A DNA stretch of 29,723 bases from UBA2144 sp043819035. Lineage in GTDB: Bacteria > Patescibacteriota > Gracilibacteria > Peribacterales > Peribacteraceae. The position numbers and the translations under genes were made by a program. The stretch is taken from assembly GCA_043819035.1 (NCBI GenBank), contig JBDRFD010000002.1, forward strand, positions 1 through 29,723. Direction: 5' to 3'. Every line of letters starts with the position of its first letter. Position 1 is the stretch's first letter. Positions 5,869-13,090 of this stretch are shown one piece after another. Below the pieces are notes generated by a model, which was given only the letters and a program-made list of their open reading frames with translations, searched no databases and was not told where the DNA came from.

Positions 5869-7986
5869 ATGGACCTGATGACACCGCTCATAGACGTACT
5901 GCGCACAACGAAAGATCACTTAGAAGATCTAAAAGATATGGGGCTTGAAGTGGTTGAAGATCTTTTATTGTACCTTCCGCGCGCACATGAAGACTTGAGT
6001 CAGATGCAGACTATTGCATCTGCTCCGCTTGATGAAAAAGTAACAATAAGAGGAACAGTAGAAAATATACGATTAATTCGAACAAGGCATGGAAAGAATT
6101 TGATTTCAGGACACTTCACGGATCTCGAAGGTGAAACCGTTGATGTGATGTGGTTCAATCAACCGTATATCAAGCGCATGCTTAAAGATGGAGATGAAGT
6201 GGTAATGACAGGAAAACTTATTGAGAAAGGATACAAGCTTCAATTCCAAAGCCCAACATTCGAAAGGACAGGTGATCGGCCGCTTGTTCATGCAGGGAGG
6301 CTTGTTCCCATCTATCCGCAACATGAGCAAATCAATACAAAGTGGCTGCGGGAAAAGATGGTCCTCATCAAAGATGCGATTGATCTGTTGCCAGAAACGC
6401 TCCCTGAAAAAGTTCTCAAAGAGGAAGAACTCATGCCACGTAAAGGTGCAATACTGGCATTGCACTTCCCCAAAAAGCCGGAGGAAGTAGAAAAAGCGCT
6501 TGAGCGTATTGCATTTGAGGAAATGTATCTGCTCCAAAGAGAAGTGTTGGAGAGAAAGAAAGAATGGCAAGGGCATACCCAAGAGAGGCTTAAGACACCT
6601 ATGGATGTTGAACTCATAAAAGCATTTTTCGCTTCGCTTCACTTCACGCCGACAGACAGCCAGAGAATTGCAATCTACGAAATACTGACTGATATGGAGA
6701 AAAACCGACCAATGTCTCGTTTGCTGGAAGGAGATGTGGGATCAGGTAAAACACTCGTTGCCATAGCTGTCATAGCAAACACTCTCAAAACAGGAGGACA
6801 GTGTGCGCTTATGGTTCCCACAGAAGTGCTTGCGAAACAACATATGCAGAGTATCGGGAAGACGCTTATTAATTTTTATAATTATCTTAGGGGGAGGAAT
6901 CAGGAATCGGGGGTCAGGAATTCAGGTTCGAAAATGAATAAAGAGTCCGAATCTCTGATTACTGATTCCTTACCTGATAGAAAGGCATGCGGATTCCACC
7001 AACCCGTTGTTTCTCTCCTGACAGGATCCGTTCCCGAATCTGAAGCGAAGAAGATCAAACAGGGTCTTGCCAACGGTACTGTCGATCTCGTCATTGGAAC
7101 CCACGCACTAATCATGGATACAGTTCAATTTAACGATTTACGCCTGGTCATTGTCGATGAACAGCATCGTTTTGGGGTAGAACAGCGAAAACGCCTCGCA
7201 GAAAAGGGGAGCCCGCACTTTCTGGCAATGACCGCTACTCCCATTCCACGCACGCTAGCGCTCACCGCACATGGTCATCATGATCTCTCGGTTCTTCTTG
7301 AAAAACCTGGCAAGCGTCAATCGATTCATACGAAGGTTGTCTCACCAAAAGATCGCATTACTATTGAACTCTTCATCGATCAACAAATCATTGAAGGGAG
7401 GCAGGTCTTCGTTATATGTCCGCTGATTCAAGATTCTGAACATGAGGAGATGATAGAACTGAAGAGTGTTCAGGCAGAAGCTGCTCGCTTACGTTTGGAA
7501 TTTCCAAGACGAAACATCGCACTCTTGCATGGGAAGATGACACCCAGTGAGAAAGATGAAGTTATGAAAAGGTTCAAAGATCGAAAAGAAGATATTCTAG
7601 TCTCGACATCTGTCATCGAAGTTGGAATAGATATTCCAAATGCGACTATCATCGTCATAGAAGGGGCTGAGCGCTTTGGACTTGCTCAACTTCATCAGTT
7701 CCGTGGACGTGTGGGGAGAGGGGACTTTAAGAGTCACTGTTTCCTTTTTACAACTAGCCCCGTTCAGTCGAATTCACCGCGTCTTAAGGCTATGGAACAG
7801 CATGATTCAGGCTTTATGTTGGCAGAAATAGATCTGAAGATCCGTGGTCCCGGAGAGCTATTTGGGCTTAGGCAGAGCGGAATTCCTGATATCCACCTCA
7901 GGCGCGTATTTAGTCCTGAAATGGTGGTAAGGGCAAGGAGGGCGGCGGAGAGGTCGTTGGATCTTAATAGCGCAGTAGCGCGGTAA
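5869..7986 (+). CDS. recG: ATP-dependent DNA helicase RecG
   Basis: Branched-DNA helicase that regresses stalled forks and processes Holliday junctions. From ATG 5869 it has 705 aa. An N-terminal OB-fold wedge domain (TIRGTVENIRLIRTRHGKNLISGHFTD, about residues 60-90) is followed by the helicase core: FTPTDSQRIAIYEI, Walker A LLEGDVGSGKT (about 285-295), Walker B DEQHRFG (about 430), MTATPIPRTLALT, and motif VI QFRGRVGRGD (about 610). An upstream TTG at 5827 would add a Cys/Ser-rich tail and is rejected; a -10 box 6 nt before ATG 5869 supports the chosen start. Odd: about 35 extra residues lie between LAKQH and the LLTGS block (about 341-378), encoded by a heptamer inverted repeat. The last residues (SAVAR) come from a TAGCGCAG palindromic repeat. 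Confidence 0.96.
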   Translation: MDLMTPLIDVLRTTKDHLEDLKDMGLEVVEDLLLYLPRAHEDLSQMQTIASAPLDEKVTIRGTVENIRLIRTRHGKNLISGHFTDLEGETVDVMWFNQPYIKRMLKDGDEVVMTGKLIEKGYKLQFQSPTFERTGDRPLVHAGRLVPIYPQHEQINTKWLREKMVLIKDAIDLLPETLPEKVLKEEELMPRKGAILALHFPKKPEEVEKALERIAFEEMYLLQREVLERKKEWQGHTQERLKTPMDVELIKAFFASLHFTPTDSQRIAIYEILTDMEKNRPMSRLLEGDVGSGKTLVAIAVIANTLKTGGQCALMVPTEVLAKQHMQSIGKTLINFYNYLRGRNQESGVRNSGSKMNKESESLITDSLPDRKACGFHQPVVSLLTGSVPESEAKKIKQGLANGTVDLVIGTHALIMDTVQFNDLRLVIVDEQHRFGVEQRKRLAEKGSPHFLAMTATPIPRTLALTAHGHHDLSVLLEKPGKRQSIHTKVVSPKDRITIELFIDQQIIEGRQVFVICPLIQDSEHEEMIELKSVQAEAARLRLEFPRRNIALLHGKMTPSEKDEVMKRFKDRKEDILVSTSVIEVGIDIPNATIIVIEGAERFGLAQLHQFRGRVGRGDFKSHCFLFTTSPVQSNSPRLKAMEQHDSGFMLAEIDLKIRGPGELFGLRQSGIPDIHLRRVFSPEMVVRARRAAERSLDLNSAVAR
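6896..6968 (+). repeat. Heptamer repeat with inverted arm, in frame inside recG
   Basis: GGAATCA, GGAATCG, GGGGTCA, GGAATTC (6896-6923) and, after about 31 nt, the complementary heptamers CTGATTA and CTGATTC (6955-6968). It encodes an extra Asn/Ser/Glu-rich loop in the first RecA domain of RecG without breaking the frame. Confidence 0.85.
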
Positions 7987-8051
7987 TTTTTAGGTAGGTA
8001 GCGCAGTAGCAGCTCAGATATTTCTACTGCGCTACCTTCCTACTGCGCTAA
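7968..8051. repeat. Palindromic repeat at the recG 3' end
   Basis: AGGTAGGTAGCGCAGTAG (7992-8009) pairs with the sequence at 8024-8041, 17 of 18 matching, around a 14-nt loop. Outer copies TAGCGCAG (7968) and CTGCGCTA (8043-8050) nest around it. The left outer copy encodes the RecG C-terminus. It may terminate or stabilise the recG mRNA; no long U-tract follows. Confidence 0.85.
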
Positions 8052-8081
8052 TCCAAGGTCCAATAAGTACAAGAAAGTACC

Positions 8082-8109
8082 TTGACTTTAGAATCTGATT
8101 AGATAATCT
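8082..8109 (+). promoter_or_regulatory. Promoter of the Met-rich leader
   Basis: -35 TTGACT (8082-8087), 16-nt spacer, -10 TAATCT (8104-8109), 7 nt before the leader ATG at 8117. It again suggests a leaderless start. It drives the attenuator transcript into the genes at 8277 and 8909. Confidence 0.55.
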
Positions 8110-8116
8110 GCCCGCA

Positions 8117-8221
8117 ATGAATTATTCAATCCCTCAAGTTGAAATGATGATGAGCATGATGATGATGCGCTCAGCGCTTGTCATGAGCGCAGCCGAATGG
8201 CGAGGGTCGGTTCAGACGTAA
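8117..8221 (+). CDS. Methionine-rich leader peptide, 34 aa (candidate attenuator)
   Basis: Short frame with seven Met codons among eight (residues 10-17, MMMSMMMM) and another Met at 23, ending in TAA at 8219-8221, 25 nt before an intrinsic terminator. This is the layout of amino-acid biosynthesis leader peptides such as those of his, trp and phe operons, but with Met as the sensed residue. A 7-bp stem GCGCTCA/TGAGCGC (8167-8190) begins right after the Met run, and codons for Trp-Arg-Gly near the end contain GCGAGGG, which is complementary to the terminator's left arm. A ribosome stalled on Met codons would leave GCGAGGG free; one that reaches the stop would cover it. No Shine-Dalgarno is present. 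Function is inferred from the layout. Confidence 0.6.
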   Translation: MNYSIPQVEMMMSMMMMRSALVMSAAEWRGSVQT

Positions 8222-8253
8222 TACGTTTTATCACTTTAGAACCAATCCCTCGC
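8200..8253 (+). promoter_or_regulatory. Predicted antiterminator hairpin
   Basis: GCGAGGG (8200-8206) is perfectly complementary to CCCTCGC (8247-8253), and GGTT (8209-8212) pairs with AACC (8240-8243) after a small internal loop. The apical part holds a further ACGT-AAT-ACGT hairpin. The outer arm is the same CCCTCGC that forms the terminator stem, so the two structures exclude each other. Confidence 0.6.
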
Positions 8254-8270
8254 TGAAGCGGGGGTTTTTT
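8247..8270 (+). terminator. Intrinsic terminator ahead of the 8277 gene
   Basis: CCCTCGC, loop TGAA, GCGGGGG, then six T (8265-8270). The next gene's ATG is only 6 nt after the T-run, so the terminator can only serve as an attenuator for the genes at 8277 and 8909, or as an insulator of the leader transcript. Confidence 0.9.
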
Positions 8271-8276
8271 GTAATT

Positions 8277-8912
8277 ATGATTACAGAATATCCTACATAC
8301 GAGGCATTTCATTCATCCAACAGTTGCAAAGCAGGCAATTGTACTCAGTGTGGTCTTTGCTGCATCGCTTTTCGTGTAATTGTTCCAAGCAAAGAGGGAA
8401 ATCCAGATTCACCAACGACAGTAAAACAACAAGGAGATATTTGTCCCCAGCTGCAAAGTCTCACACATGGAAAGTACAGGTGCGTTTTGCATGATAAGAA
8501 AGATCATAAAGCTTTGGCTACATGCAAGGATTGGAATGGCAATGTTGTTCGTTGGGATAGTGGAAGAACTCAACATGAGGAACTTTGTAGAGAAACGGCA
8601 CGTTGGATTTGCTATCCAGATTGCGTTGAAAAAGTCGATATAATTGAGAGATTCATTCAAAGAGGCAGCATACCTGTTGAAACTCTTGCTCTATTTGAAC
8701 AGATATTATCAAGACCAACGAACATCGCTCTAATATTAAAGAGGTACATAATAGGTTTGAAAATATTATCAATTAATATTTTTGATTTTATTGGTTTTAA
8801 AGAGTGTTTTTACGCTTTAGATGAATTTAAAAGAAGACAAATATTGAGAGAAATAGATACTGCTGATCCACAACTTTTACATGGCTTATTTGATTACTTA
8901 AACGTATCGTGA
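8277..8912 (+). CDS. YkgJ-like cysteine-cluster protein
   Basis: 211 aa. The N-terminus has the CxxCGxCC-type cluster of the YkgJ family (putative zinc/iron-chelating proteins): Cys17, Cys22, Cys25, Cys28, Cys29, followed by GDICPQL, YRCVLHD and ATCKDW, which supply further conserved Cys and a His. The C-terminal half (about 120-211) is helical and without recognised motifs. The biochemical role of the family is poorly known. It starts 6 nt after an intrinsic terminator and has no Shine-Dalgarno, so expression probably depends on read-through of the attenuator. Its TGA overlaps the GTG of the next gene (GTGA), indicating translational coupling. Confidence 0.8.
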   Translation: MITEYPTYEAFHSSNSCKAGNCTQCGLCCIAFRVIVPSKEGNPDSPTTVKQQGDICPQLQSLTHGKYRCVLHDKKDHKALATCKDWNGNVVRWDSGRTQHEELCRETARWICYPDCVEKVDIIERFIQRGSIPVETLALFEQILSRPTNIALILKRYIIGLKILSINIFDFIGFKECFYALDEFKRRQILREIDTADPQLLHGLFDYLNVS

Positions 8913-9796
8913 AAGAGAAACTTTCAAATCTTCCATGGCGAACTTTCATTCTCTCAGACACACTTGGTGGATATACAGATCCACTGAGCTCAGAAGATCC
9001 GGACGTGCAGATCTGTGAAGACTTCAATGGATTAGCATGGAGGAGGGAGCACCTCAATCGGATCAATATAAATGGAAGAGAGGGGATTGCTCCTCACTTA
9101 CTCCGACTTATTATTTCCTTTCACGATCAAAAGAAGGACCTTATCGAAGGAGGAGATGCAAGCTTCACAGGAGTATTTATCAATCATGCTGAACGAACAG
9201 GAGAGAATGTACATGGCTCACCGTTTGTTGTGGCAGAGACGGACAACAATGTTCGTATTGTTGCCACTCCGTTGGAAGTACTCAGTTCCGTTCGACAAAA
9301 AATAATAAGTCTTCAAAAGCTTCCAAATGATGGCAATGAACTTTTCGATTCCGGTGAACAGTTCCGTTCTCAATACACACCATCTCTTTTGCCACGCGAT
9401 CATGGAGTTTGGGGTTTAGAACATATGGATACACGGGACATTCCGGAATTACAAAATGGCACACCGCACGTTTCGTACGTCGATGGCTTTGGTAATATCC
9501 TTACTTGGAAGCCGGATGACAGAGAATTACGTGAGAGAATTCTCGAAAGAGCAGCGAAGCGAGATTCCGCTGTCGGGATCTCTATTAACGGAGGAAAACT
9601 TCAGGAGGTCATAGCAACAACTTCGCTTGAAGCCGGAAAGCCCGGCGTGCTTAATGTATACCCAAATCGAGGCAATATTGATTTCGTCGGTAAATGGGCT
9701 GATGGTTTTGACGTGACGGACAAAGTCCGTTTGAGCGCGTATATACTCTTCGGGAAGCCACCTGAAGGCTTATCACCTGTAAGTTTTCATTGGTAG
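8909..9796 (+). CDS. Divergent SAM-hydrolase-like (DUF62 fold) protein, putative
   Basis: 295 aa, GTG start in a 4-bp GTGA overlap with the YkgJ-like gene. Weak but ordered similarity to SAM hydrolase/adenosyltransferase (DUF62) proteins: a block like the VVDPGVG-ER...PDNG region (GVFINHAERTG, then TDNNVRIVATPLEVLSSV, about residues 88-127), PRDHGVWG (162-169) where the family has HGRD-FGPA, and the C-domain motif VDGFGNILT (191-199, family V-D-FGN-ITN). The usual Asp of DPG and the His of HGRD are not conserved, so activity on S-adenosylmethionine may be altered or lost. The Met-codon leader upstream fits a SAM/methionine connection, but the two lines of evidence are each weak. It could be a different fold altogether. 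Confidence 0.45.
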   Translation: MKEKLSNLPWRTFILSDTLGGYTDPLSSEDPDVQICEDFNGLAWRREHLNRININGREGIAPHLLRLIISFHDQKKDLIEGGDASFTGVFINHAERTGENVHGSPFVVAETDNNVRIVATPLEVLSSVRQKIISLQKLPNDGNELFDSGEQFRSQYTPSLLPRDHGVWGLEHMDTRDIPELQNGTPHVSYVDGFGNILTWKPDDRELRERILERAAKRDSAVGISINGGKLQEVIATTSLEAGKPGVLNVYPNRGNIDFVGKWADGFDVTDKVRLSAYILFGKPPEGLSPVSFHW

Positions 9797-9867
9797 ATTT
9801 GCATTATTTTTGTTTGTAAAGCCTCATTTGACTGCTAAACTCTATTACTGTATTTCTCTTTTGCACT

Positions 9868-10539
9868 ATGGCTGATCAACCAACACCACCGCCTCCACCA
9901 CCTCCAAAGCCCGGTGACAGCGTGCCGGAGGGCGGCTTGGATCCTACACAGGTATTTGCCTCTCCCCCACAACCACCTCCGCCCTCTCCCGGTGCAAGTG
10001 CTTCGCAAACTGGGGCTGGTCAAACACAACCAGGTACTGGAGCACCTCCCCCACCGCCTCCTCAGGACAGCGGTCCTCCGCCTCCGCCACCAGGAACACA
10101 AGCGACAAAGGATCAAGGATTTGATGATGAGGATCTTCGTGTGCTCGGTGAAGTTGGAAATTATAGGTTTGGGAGTATCACTGCAACCCTTTCGAATGAC
10201 AACATCAATGTACCCACACATCCCGAAACTAAATTCGATGAGCAGAAGTTCTTAACACTTCTACGAGGGAGTATTTCTTTAACTAGGGATGAGAAGTGGC
10301 GTATAGTGCAAGCTATTCCAAACTTGAGCCAATTCCAGATTGATGAGCTCCAAAAGATTTTGGAAGAAGAGAAGAAAAAGTTCTCTGAACTCAGCCCCAA
10401 GCATCTGCTTCAATTGCAGAAACTTGAGCAGAAACATGCAGAAGACTGGAAGGACCTGCAATCTGTAACTGTTCAGGAAGGAGCAAGGCAAGAGGAGCAA
10501 GATCAGGCAGATGAGATCAGGAAGCAACTCGGGCTATAA
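9868..10539 (+). CDS. Poly-proline protein with C-terminal helical domain
   Basis: 223 aa. Residues 1-78 are Pro-rich with runs of six to seven Pro (residues 7-13, 60-65, 70-75), which should stall ribosomes without EF-P. An acidic FDDEDL stretch (85-90) follows, then a helical domain (128-170) reading LLRGSISLTRDEKWRIVQ and AIPNLSQFQIDELQKIL, then a charged coiled coil to the end. The same helical motif occurs in the 111-aa protein at 17798 (LSDDRKEALLRVLPQLSDEQ), so the two are related. No signal peptide; probably cytoplasmic. Function unknown. It is followed by the end hairpin of the IS200-like element. Confidence 0.75.
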   Translation: MADQPTPPPPPPPKPGDSVPEGGLDPTQVFASPPQPPPPSPGASASQTGAGQTQPGTGAPPPPPPQDSGPPPPPPGTQATKDQGFDDEDLRVLGEVGNYRFGSITATLSNDNINVPTHPETKFDEQKFLTLLRGSISLTRDEKWRIVQAIPNLSQFQIDELQKILEEEKKKFSELSPKHLLQLQKLEQKHAEDWKDLQSVTVQEGARQEEQDQADEIRKQLGL

Positions 10540-10549
10540 CAGTGAAAAA

Positions 10550-11130
10550 CCCTGTGCCACGCCCCTCCGCTCCGCTCCGTGGCTGAGCACAGGGCATGCC
10601 ACGTTATTGAAGATCGAACATTTTTAGCTGTATATCTACAGGCTTTTTGCCCTGCTTTTTAATGTAGTTCTCAATGGTTTTCCTGCTTCCTCTGTTACTC
10701 ACGGTTCCAATGTAGTATCCATCTGTCCAAAATTCTCCTCCCCAGAGTTGGCTTTTGACTGTGGGAATTTTTAAGCACTGCTTTGCTGTGAAACTTTTTA
10801 TCCATTTGATTACTTGTCCTCCTGAGTATTTTGGTAAGAATTGGCAAAGAATATGAACATGATTCCCATCGAATCCTATTTCGTGGATATCGATTGCAAA
10901 ACGTTTCTTAAAGCCTTTGAGTGTATCAAGTATTGTATTTACAACCTCTGGTTCCAGAATTGTTCTTCTATATTTAATAGTGAGTTGAATGTGATAGTTG
11001 CACTCAGACACATTGTGATACCACCTCCAGATATCCTGAGAAATGTCAGTCATGGGTTCATTGTAGCTGTTTCTATGTTTTTCTTCAGTCTCGAAAGGTG
11101 CCTGCGCTACGCCTGCGGGCTAAGCGCAGG
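10550..11130 (-). mobile_element. IS200/IS605-type element (tnpA only)
   Basis: A single HUH transposase gene is flanked by subterminal hairpins, as in IS200/IS605 elements: CCCTGTGCCACG (10550-10561) with CGTGG and CACAGGG (to 10594) downstream of tnpA, and CCTGCGCT (11101-11108) with AGCGCAGG (11123-11130) upstream. No tnpB. The exact ends cannot be fixed because such elements leave no target duplication; the coordinates given run hairpin to hairpin. Confidence 0.75.
10604..11053 (-). CDS. tnpA: IS200-like HUH transposase TnpA
   Basis: 149 aa Y1 transposase that moves single-stranded element DNA. The HUH motif is His65-Val-His67 (GNHVHIL) and the catalytic Tyr is Tyr130 with Gln134 four residues later (IENYIKKQ), the same spacing as in IS608 TnpA. 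LWGGEFWTDGYYIGTVSNRG is the family segment before the catalytic helix. It is intact, so possibly active. TACAAT lies 6 nt before the ATG and there is no Shine-Dalgarno. Full-length REP-associated (RAYT) transposases are larger, so IS200-like is preferred, although the genome is rich in hairpin repeats. Confidence 0.93.
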   Translation of the reverse strand: MTDISQDIWRWYHNVSECNYHIQLTIKYRRTILEPEVVNTILDTLKGFKKRFAIDIHEIGFDGNHVHILCQFLPKYSGGQVIKWIKSFTAKQCLKIPTVKSQLWGGEFWTDGYYIGTVSNRGSRKTIENYIKKQGKKPVDIQLKMFDLQ

Positions 11131-11180
11131 GTATGGAGTAATTTACATTTTACACGCCACGCTTTGCGGGGCTTTTAACA

Positions 11181-11215
11181 GTTAATTGTAAACTGTTAAT
11201 TGTTAAATGTTAAAG
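11181..11215 (+). repeat. Heptamer repeat GTTAATT family, right of the IS element
   Basis: Perfect 7-nt phasing: GTTAATT, GTAAACT, GTTAATT, GTTAAAT, GTTAAAG. A second set with the same word flanks the other side of the 11306-11815 gene. Confidence 0.9.
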
Positions 11216-11218
11216 CGA

Positions 11219-11294
11219 CCACGCACCCTAGCAGATTTCAATGCAGCAGCCGAAAAGCTCTTGCGATTTCAAAATGCTACGTTATGGTGCGTGG
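11219..11294. repeat. Long stem-loop with 9-bp perfect stem
   Basis: CCACGCACC (11219-11227) pairs with GGTGCGTGG (11286-11294); inner AGCA/TGCT can extend the stem. A 46-codon frame starting at ATG 11207 spans it but overlaps the end of the opposite gene and is not called. It lies just 3' of the PilC-domain gene and may be its terminator or a structured RNA. Confidence 0.55.
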
Positions 11295-11305
11295 GAGCGT
11301 GTTTG

Positions 11306-11815
11306 TTATGTGTTTATACGGAAGAGCACAAACGCCCCTATAGCTAATATTGACAGCAATACCCCGCTCCAAAACCCTCCTTTAATCTGCTTGTGAATGC
11401 TTGTGATCAGGAGATACAGAAAAGCAGCCAGCGTAAAGCTTAATATAAGCGGTGAATAGAGGAAGGCGAGTACGTAAGGAATCTGAAATGGGAGTGGCTT
11501 TGTGAGCTGATACTGACCGAGGATGTAGGCCACGAAGTAGCCGGCCAAAAGCCATCCGGCATAGAGACGGAACGTATCCGTGATCGGGAAATACAACTTT
11601 GTTGTAGCTGTTGTTTCACTCGATTGAGGTGTCTCAACATCTGATACAACGTTGAAAGAGGTGTCACGCTCACTTTGCAGAGCTTCGTGAATTTCATCCG
11701 GTTGCAGCTTCATTTCCATGAGCGCAGCTCGTGCAGCCTGAAGGCTAACAGCATCAATTGTTCCTCGCACTGTTTTATTATCGCCGTCACGTGCCGTATA
11801 AGAGAAAAGTGACAT
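11306..11815 (-). CDS. Membrane protein with orphan PilC/GspF N-terminal domain
   Basis: 169 aa from ATG 11815. Residues 1-45 (SLFSYTARDGDNKTVRGTIDAVSLQAARAALMEMKLQPDEI) match the first cytoplasmic strand-helix unit of type II secretion/type IV pilus PilC/GspF proteins (F-Y-A-D-G-V-G-I-A-S-A-L-G-P pattern). The rest is not PilC: an acidic Ser/Thr linker, then three hydrophobic helices (about 85-108, 112-137, 146-166). So the pilus motif is fused to a small membrane anchor. A frame extending 15 codons upstream is read from heptamer repeat DNA and rejected; TACACT sits 6 nt before ATG 11815. Function unknown; a partner for a pilus or secretion ATPase is possible. Confidence 0.75.
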   Translation of the reverse strand: MSLFSYTARDGDNKTVRGTIDAVSLQAARAALMEMKLQPDEIHEALQSERDTSFNVVSDVETPQSSETTATTKLYFPITDTFRLYAGWLLAGYFVAYILGQYQLTKPLPFQIPYVLAFLYSPLILSFTLAAFLYLLITSIHKQIKGGFWSGVLLSILAIGAFVLFRINT

Positions 11816-11834
11816 AAGAGCAGTGTAGCAGATT

Positions 11835-11915
11835 GACAGTGAACAATTAACAGTTAACACGCTACATTTTTAACAATATTGTTAATTGTTAACGGTTAAT
11901 AGTTAACTGTTAATT
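11835..11915 (+). repeat. Heptamer repeats AACAATT and GTTAATT (inverted sets)
   Basis: GACAGTG, AACAATT, AACAGTT, AACACGC (11835-11862) and, in the reverse sense, GTTAATT, GTTAACG, GTTAATA, GTTAACT, GTTAATT (11881-11915), all in strict 7-nt phase. The second set ends 2 nt before the stop codon of the lipoprotein gene. Confidence 0.92.
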
Positions 11916-11916
11916 A

Positions 11917-12879
11917 TTACTCAACGTATTCTCTCAGATTTGTAGTGATATAGCGCACAGCCTCTTCGAGCGTGAGCTGTCCTTTAATCTCAAAATGACG
12001 ATTATCGTTCCATTCACGATATCCAACTACTTGGCCATCCTGCTCACGCACTTGTCCATCCGTTGTCTTTTTGGACCCCACTGTACCAGTGACCAGATTT
12101 ACTTGAATGGGGCCGTCGTAAAGTGCTCTAATTTCTTCTGAACTCAATTCAACATGCCACAAAGAGGTAGATGTTGCTCCAAAGGATTTAAACCACCAAT
12201 TGCGATGAACAGGTATGCAGAAACCAATATGGGAAGTGCAATACTGTTGTGTCCATTGGTTCGCAGAGAAACTATCTGATGCCATCATCTGTGTTCGTGC
12301 GCTTATTTCCGGAGAAGAGGGAATGGGTTCCTCTTCCGGTGGTTGCCTTTCGTTTCCTGTTGCAATATCTGTTACATCATCGGGCGGAGCTTCATCCTGC
12401 GGTTCTTCTGGTTCGGCTGTTTCTTCATCCTGTTGGATTATATCATCAGCAGGCGGTACTGCTTCAAAGGCATCGGTGGTTTCAGTTGTTTCTTGCAATG
12501 GCTCTTCATCCACAATAAGCCGAGCCTGCTCCACACGCATGATCATACCTCCTGCTTCCACGGTGGGACGCAGTGCTCCGAGTAGCTCAACATTTTCGTT
12601 TACGTACCCATTTAGATCAACAGTGTTACTTTCTAGGAGAATAAACTTTCCGTCAGGAAGCTGAAGCCTGTGACTCCCTTGCATGTAGATGCTGATACCT
12701 GCTGGTTTTACAATGCCCTGGTAAATTACATTACGCGTTTCTCTTATTGGTGGTTCTTCTTCTTGAAGAGCAAGATCGGGTGGTTCTTCTATGGGCTCCT
12801 CCTCAGCCGGTGGAGAAGCTGGAGCACATCCTGCTATCAGAATCGCGCCAAATATGCAGGGGATGAGTAGTTTATTCAT
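11917..12879 (-). CDS. Acidic lipoprotein, unknown function
   Basis: 320 aa from ATG 12879. The N-terminus MNKLLIPCIFGAILIAGC is a lipoprotein signal with lipobox IAGC, so Cys18 would be lipidated and the protein anchored outside the cytoplasmic membrane. It continues with a Pro/Glu-rich linker (20-45), a small beta-rich domain with GIVKPAGISIYMQGSHRLQL (about 50-120), a long acidic linker, and a C-terminal domain (about 205-320) with WTQQYCTSHIGFCIPVHRNWWFKSFG and a REWNDNRHFEI block. No family recognised. An upstream in-frame ATG would add 23 residues before the lipobox and is rejected; TATTGT is 6 nt before ATG 12879. Confidence 0.85.
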   Translation of the reverse strand: MNKLLIPCIFGAILIAGCAPASPPAEEEPIEEPPDLALQEEEPPIRETRNVIYQGIVKPAGISIYMQGSHRLQLPDGKFILLESNTVDLNGYVNENVELLGALRPTVEAGGMIMRVEQARLIVDEEPLQETTETTDAFEAVPPADDIIQQDEETAEPEEPQDEAPPDDVTDIATGNERQPPEEEPIPSSPEISARTQMMASDSFSANQWTQQYCTSHIGFCIPVHRNWWFKSFGATSTSLWHVELSSEEIRALYDGPIQVNLVTGTVGSKKTTDGQVREQDGQVVGYREWNDNRHFEIKGQLTLEEAVRYITTNLREYVE

Positions 12880-13013
12880 GTAAGTACAATAGGAAATTGA
12901 GAAAATAGTATAGCTCCCCCAACTATTATCAGATAATAGAGAGAGCATAAGTCTAGTTGCTCTTTGTACGGCTACGCGATAAAGCTACAATTGAAAATTA
13001 GATTCATTATTAA

Positions 13014-13043
13014 TAGCGGCGGAGCGATATCGCTACGCCGCTA
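13014..13043. repeat. 30-nt near-perfect palindrome
   Basis: TAGCGGCG (13014-13021) and CGCCGCTA (13036-13043) enclose the self-complementary AGCGATATCGCT, with one mismatched pair. It lies 48 nt downstream of the DsbA-like stop codon, as a terminator-like hairpin without a U-run. Related GTAGCG/CGCTAC words occur in the GC hairpin at 2525. Confidence 0.85.
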
Positions 13044-13090
13044 TCTGTAATCTTTTTACAATCAGATGCTGTTCACATCGCGAAGCCGTA

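Noticed and set aside
10841..11185. 114-codon plus-strand frame across tnpA
   Set aside because: Antisense to an intact transposase with clear HUH and Tyr motifs.
12215..12664. 149-codon Ser-rich frame antisense to the lipoprotein gene
   Set aside because: Shadow of the acidic Glu/Pro-rich linker on the other strand; the minus-strand gene has a lipobox and a -10 box.
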